6,945 nucleotides of DNA from Acidobacteriota bacterium (GTDB lineage: Bacteria; Acidobacteriota; HRBIN11), in the NCBI GenBank assembly GCA_025061865.1, contig JANXAA010000113.1:1-6945 (forward strand), read 5' to 3'. Below the pieces are notes generated by a model. The model worked only from the letters and a program-made list of their open reading frames with translations, ran no database searches and was not told the origin of the DNA. The position numbers were made by a program, and so were the translations under genes. Positions within the stretch are counted from its first letter, which is position 1. Each line of letters starts with the position of its first letter. Positions 5,843-6,945 of this stretch are shown here, in pieces.

Positions 5843-5889
5843 GATACGGGATGCAAGATGTCAGGAGGACTCATCTTGTAGCCCGTATC
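5843..5889 (-). promoter_or_regulatory. Strong hairpin at the end of fhcC (attenuator, processing or mRNA-stability element)
   Basis: Arms 5843-5860 and 5872-5889 match at 16 of 18 positions around an 11-nt loop, and the outer end overlaps the fhcC stop codon. No T-run follows in the minus direction, so this is not a standard intrinsic terminator. The loop and the last stem base on the mRNA read GAGTCCTCCT (5872-5863), containing an anti-Shine-Dalgarno-like CCTCC, and can pair over ten positions, one of them G-U, with AGGGGGACTC (5799-5790) at the DUF447 ribosome site. Confidence 0.6.
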
Positions 5890-6700
5890 ACCCCTCGACC
5901 CATTGCAGGATCTCGCCCTTGCCGGCGACAGCCGTATCGCCGGTGTAACGTTGATAGACACCTTGCAGGGCTTCCGGGGGAACGGGGAATCCCTGGCTCT
6001 GAAGGTAACGAACGTACAGGCGTAAAAAAGTAGGTCGGTACGTGCAGGCGTAAAGAAAGGTCGGCAGAAGCGCCGCGGGCCGCAAGACGACGATCGTCCC
6101 CCGGACCATCCAGGCGCCGGTCCGGATCCCACTGGGGCCCAACAGGAAGATGGTCCCGCCGCGCATGTGGAGGCCTGCGAAATCCCCGACGGCCCCCCCG
6201 ACGGCGATCAGCCCCCGACGGAGCCGCATACCGACTTCGGGTCCGGCCGACCCCTCGATGAGAATCGTCCCACCCTGCATGCCGATGGGACTACCTCGGT
6301 ATCCTGCCCCGACCTGACCACCGGCGTTCCCATGAACGTAGATCCGCCCGCCGGTCATCTCGGCCCCCACCCAGTCGGAAGCGTTCCCAAAGACTTCGAT
6401 GGTCCCGCCCTGCATGAAGGCGCCCAGGTGCATCCCCACGTCCCCGTGGATGACGATGCGGCCCCGCGTCATGCCCCGACCGACCCAGCGGACCCTCCGG
6501 AGGTCGCCCCGGAGACAGATCGCCTCCCCGTCGCCATCGACCTCGACCTCGAAGAAGTCTCCCAGCTTTCGGGGCCGCTTTCCCAAAAAGACTGGCAGGG
6601 CCTGGATCTCTTCCCGCGCCTTGCCGGCCAAGACGTCGGGACAAAGGACCTCTGCCTCTAAGGGGACATGGGGGACTTCCCGAAGCGTCAGGGTAATCAT
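5888..6700 (-). CDS. fhcC: Formyltransferase/hydrolase complex subunit C (formylmethanofuran dehydrogenase C-like)
   Basis: FhcC is the beta-helical subunit that, with FhcA, FhcB and FhcD, carries formylmethanofuran between active sites and helps release formate. The 270-residue product has the standard length. From about 76 to 205 it has repeated G-x-x-M-x-x-G-x-I turns (GRGMTRGRI, GAFMQGGTI, GAEMTGGRI, GLHMRGGTI), the right-handed beta-helix related to the C-terminal domain of glutamate synthase. The tail LLPTFLYACTYRPTFLRLYV is the conserved C-terminal signature. I start at ATG 6700 (MITLTLREVP) because GAGGG at 6706-6710 lies 5 nt upstream and the residues match the family start; the frame is open to a TTG at 6769, but those 23 extra residues are not family-like. 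It lies 134 nt after fhcA. Confidence 0.95.
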   Translation of the reverse strand: MITLTLREVPHVPLEAEVLCPDVLAGKAREEIQALPVFLGKRPRKLGDFFEVEVDGDGEAICLRGDLRRVRWVGRGMTRGRIVIHGDVGMHLGAFMQGGTIEVFGNASDWVGAEMTGGRIYVHGNAGGQVGAGYRGSPIGMQGGTILIEGSAGPEVGMRLRRGLIAVGGAVGDFAGLHMRGGTIFLLGPSGIRTGAWMVRGTIVVLRPAALLPTFLYACTYRPTFLRLYVRYLQSQGFPVPPEALQGVYQRYTGDTAVAGKGEILQWVEG

Positions 6701-6834
6701 TCCGACCCTCGCACTCAGCACCCCAAGGACGACCCGGGAGTCCAGCAGATGGGCAGATAGGAGAGACAAAGGATTCGTTCGGACGCCCCAGCTCTCCCTC
6801 CATATTTACCAAATTACCGAACTCCCGGCTGGCT
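6701..6834. other. fhcA-fhcC intergenic gap
   Basis: This 134-nt gap is long for neighbours that encode subunits of one complex. It holds the fhcC Shine-Dalgarno site and an AT-rich patch (about 6802-6818) in a GC-rich setting, with two near-copies of TTACC (6806-6810 and 6814-6818). A promoter for fhcC is possible but I see no convincing -35/-10 pair. The gap carries no gene I can support. Confidence 0.4.
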
Positions 6835-6945
6835 CTATCTGCCGCAGGGACGGACTTCAGACGGGTAGACCCGCTCCAGATCGACAGGATAGTTTGCAAA
6901 GGACACCGTGTAGTAGTGCTCAAAGAGGGGCTGGAGAAAGGCCTC
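6835..6945 (-). CDS. fhcA: Formyltransferase/hydrolase complex subunit A (formylmethanofuran dehydrogenase A-like), C-terminal end
   Basis: The last 36 codons of a minus-strand gene enter from the right edge and stop at TAG 6837-6835. They read EAFLQPLFEHYYTVSFANYPV, continuing DLERVYPSEVRPCGR. This is the characteristic FhcA C-terminus (LFExYYTVSFxNYPV followed by PxEVxPC). FhcA is the amidohydrolase-like subunit that hydrolyses formylmethanofuran to formate; its metal-binding residues lie outside the window. The match is short but distinctive, and its position just before fhcC supports it. Confidence 0.85.
   Translation of the reverse strand, partial: EAFLQPLFEHYYTVSFANYPVDLERVYPSEVRPCGR

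Noticed and set aside
5843..5889. Rho-independent terminator after fhcC
   Set aside because: The stem is strong but no T-run follows it in the direction of transcription, so I list it only as a hairpin.
6701..6769. Earlier TTG start for fhcC
   Set aside because: The extra 23 residues are not conserved, and the ATG at 6700 has a well-placed GAGGG.
6291..6923. A 210-codon minus-strand frame across the fhcA end and fhcC
   Set aside because: It overlaps fhcC and fhcA in the wrong frame; both of those have strong family matches.

Overview
This window is a tetrahydromethanopterin (H4MPT) / methanofuran C1-transfer gene cluster. It comes from a GC-rich bacterium, not an archaeon: the genes are recognisable bacterial forms (FhcA, FhcC, FhcD, Mch), most starts carry G-rich Shine-Dalgarno sites, and the order resembles clusters of bacterial methylotrophs and other H4MPT-using bacteria. 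I cannot fix the phylum from sequence alone.

Layout, read along the minus strand from the right edge: the last 36 codons of fhcA (6835-6945); a 134-nt gap; fhcC (5888-6700); a 102-nt gap with two hairpins; a DUF447 flavin-reductase-like gene (5201-5785) overlapping mptG by ATGA (mptG 4206-5204); a 294-nt spacer of short-period and palindromic repeats (3912-4205); fhcD (3015-3911); a small HEPN gene (2659-2997) and a frameshifted MNT nucleotidyltransferase (about 2316-2662); and mch (1341-2306). A structured spacer (1150-1340) separates mch from a convergent plus-strand HisA-like TIM-barrel gene (418-1149). That gene starts head-to-head with a partial ATP-grasp gene (minus, 1-419) which runs off the left edge; the two start codons share the bases CATG.

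How the genes work together: FhcA, FhcC and FhcD belong to the formyltransferase/hydrolase complex, which moves a formyl group from H4MPT to methanofuran and releases formate. Mch supplies formyl-H4MPT from methenyl-H4MPT. MptG makes an early H4MPT precursor. The ATP-grasp protein is probably a MfnD-like tyramine-glutamate ligase for the methanofuran side chain. The DUF447 and HisA-like proteins are recurrent partners without an assigned role that I can support.

The unusual points are a decaying HEPN/MNT toxin-antitoxin-type pair between fhcD and mch, head-to-head overlapping start codons, spacers made of 7- and 8-nt phased motifs, and a hairpin whose loop can pair with the Shine-Dalgarno site of the DUF447 gene. 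I see no fully new multi-gene system. The HEPN/MNT remnant and the fhcC-DUF447 leader are the best places to look further.
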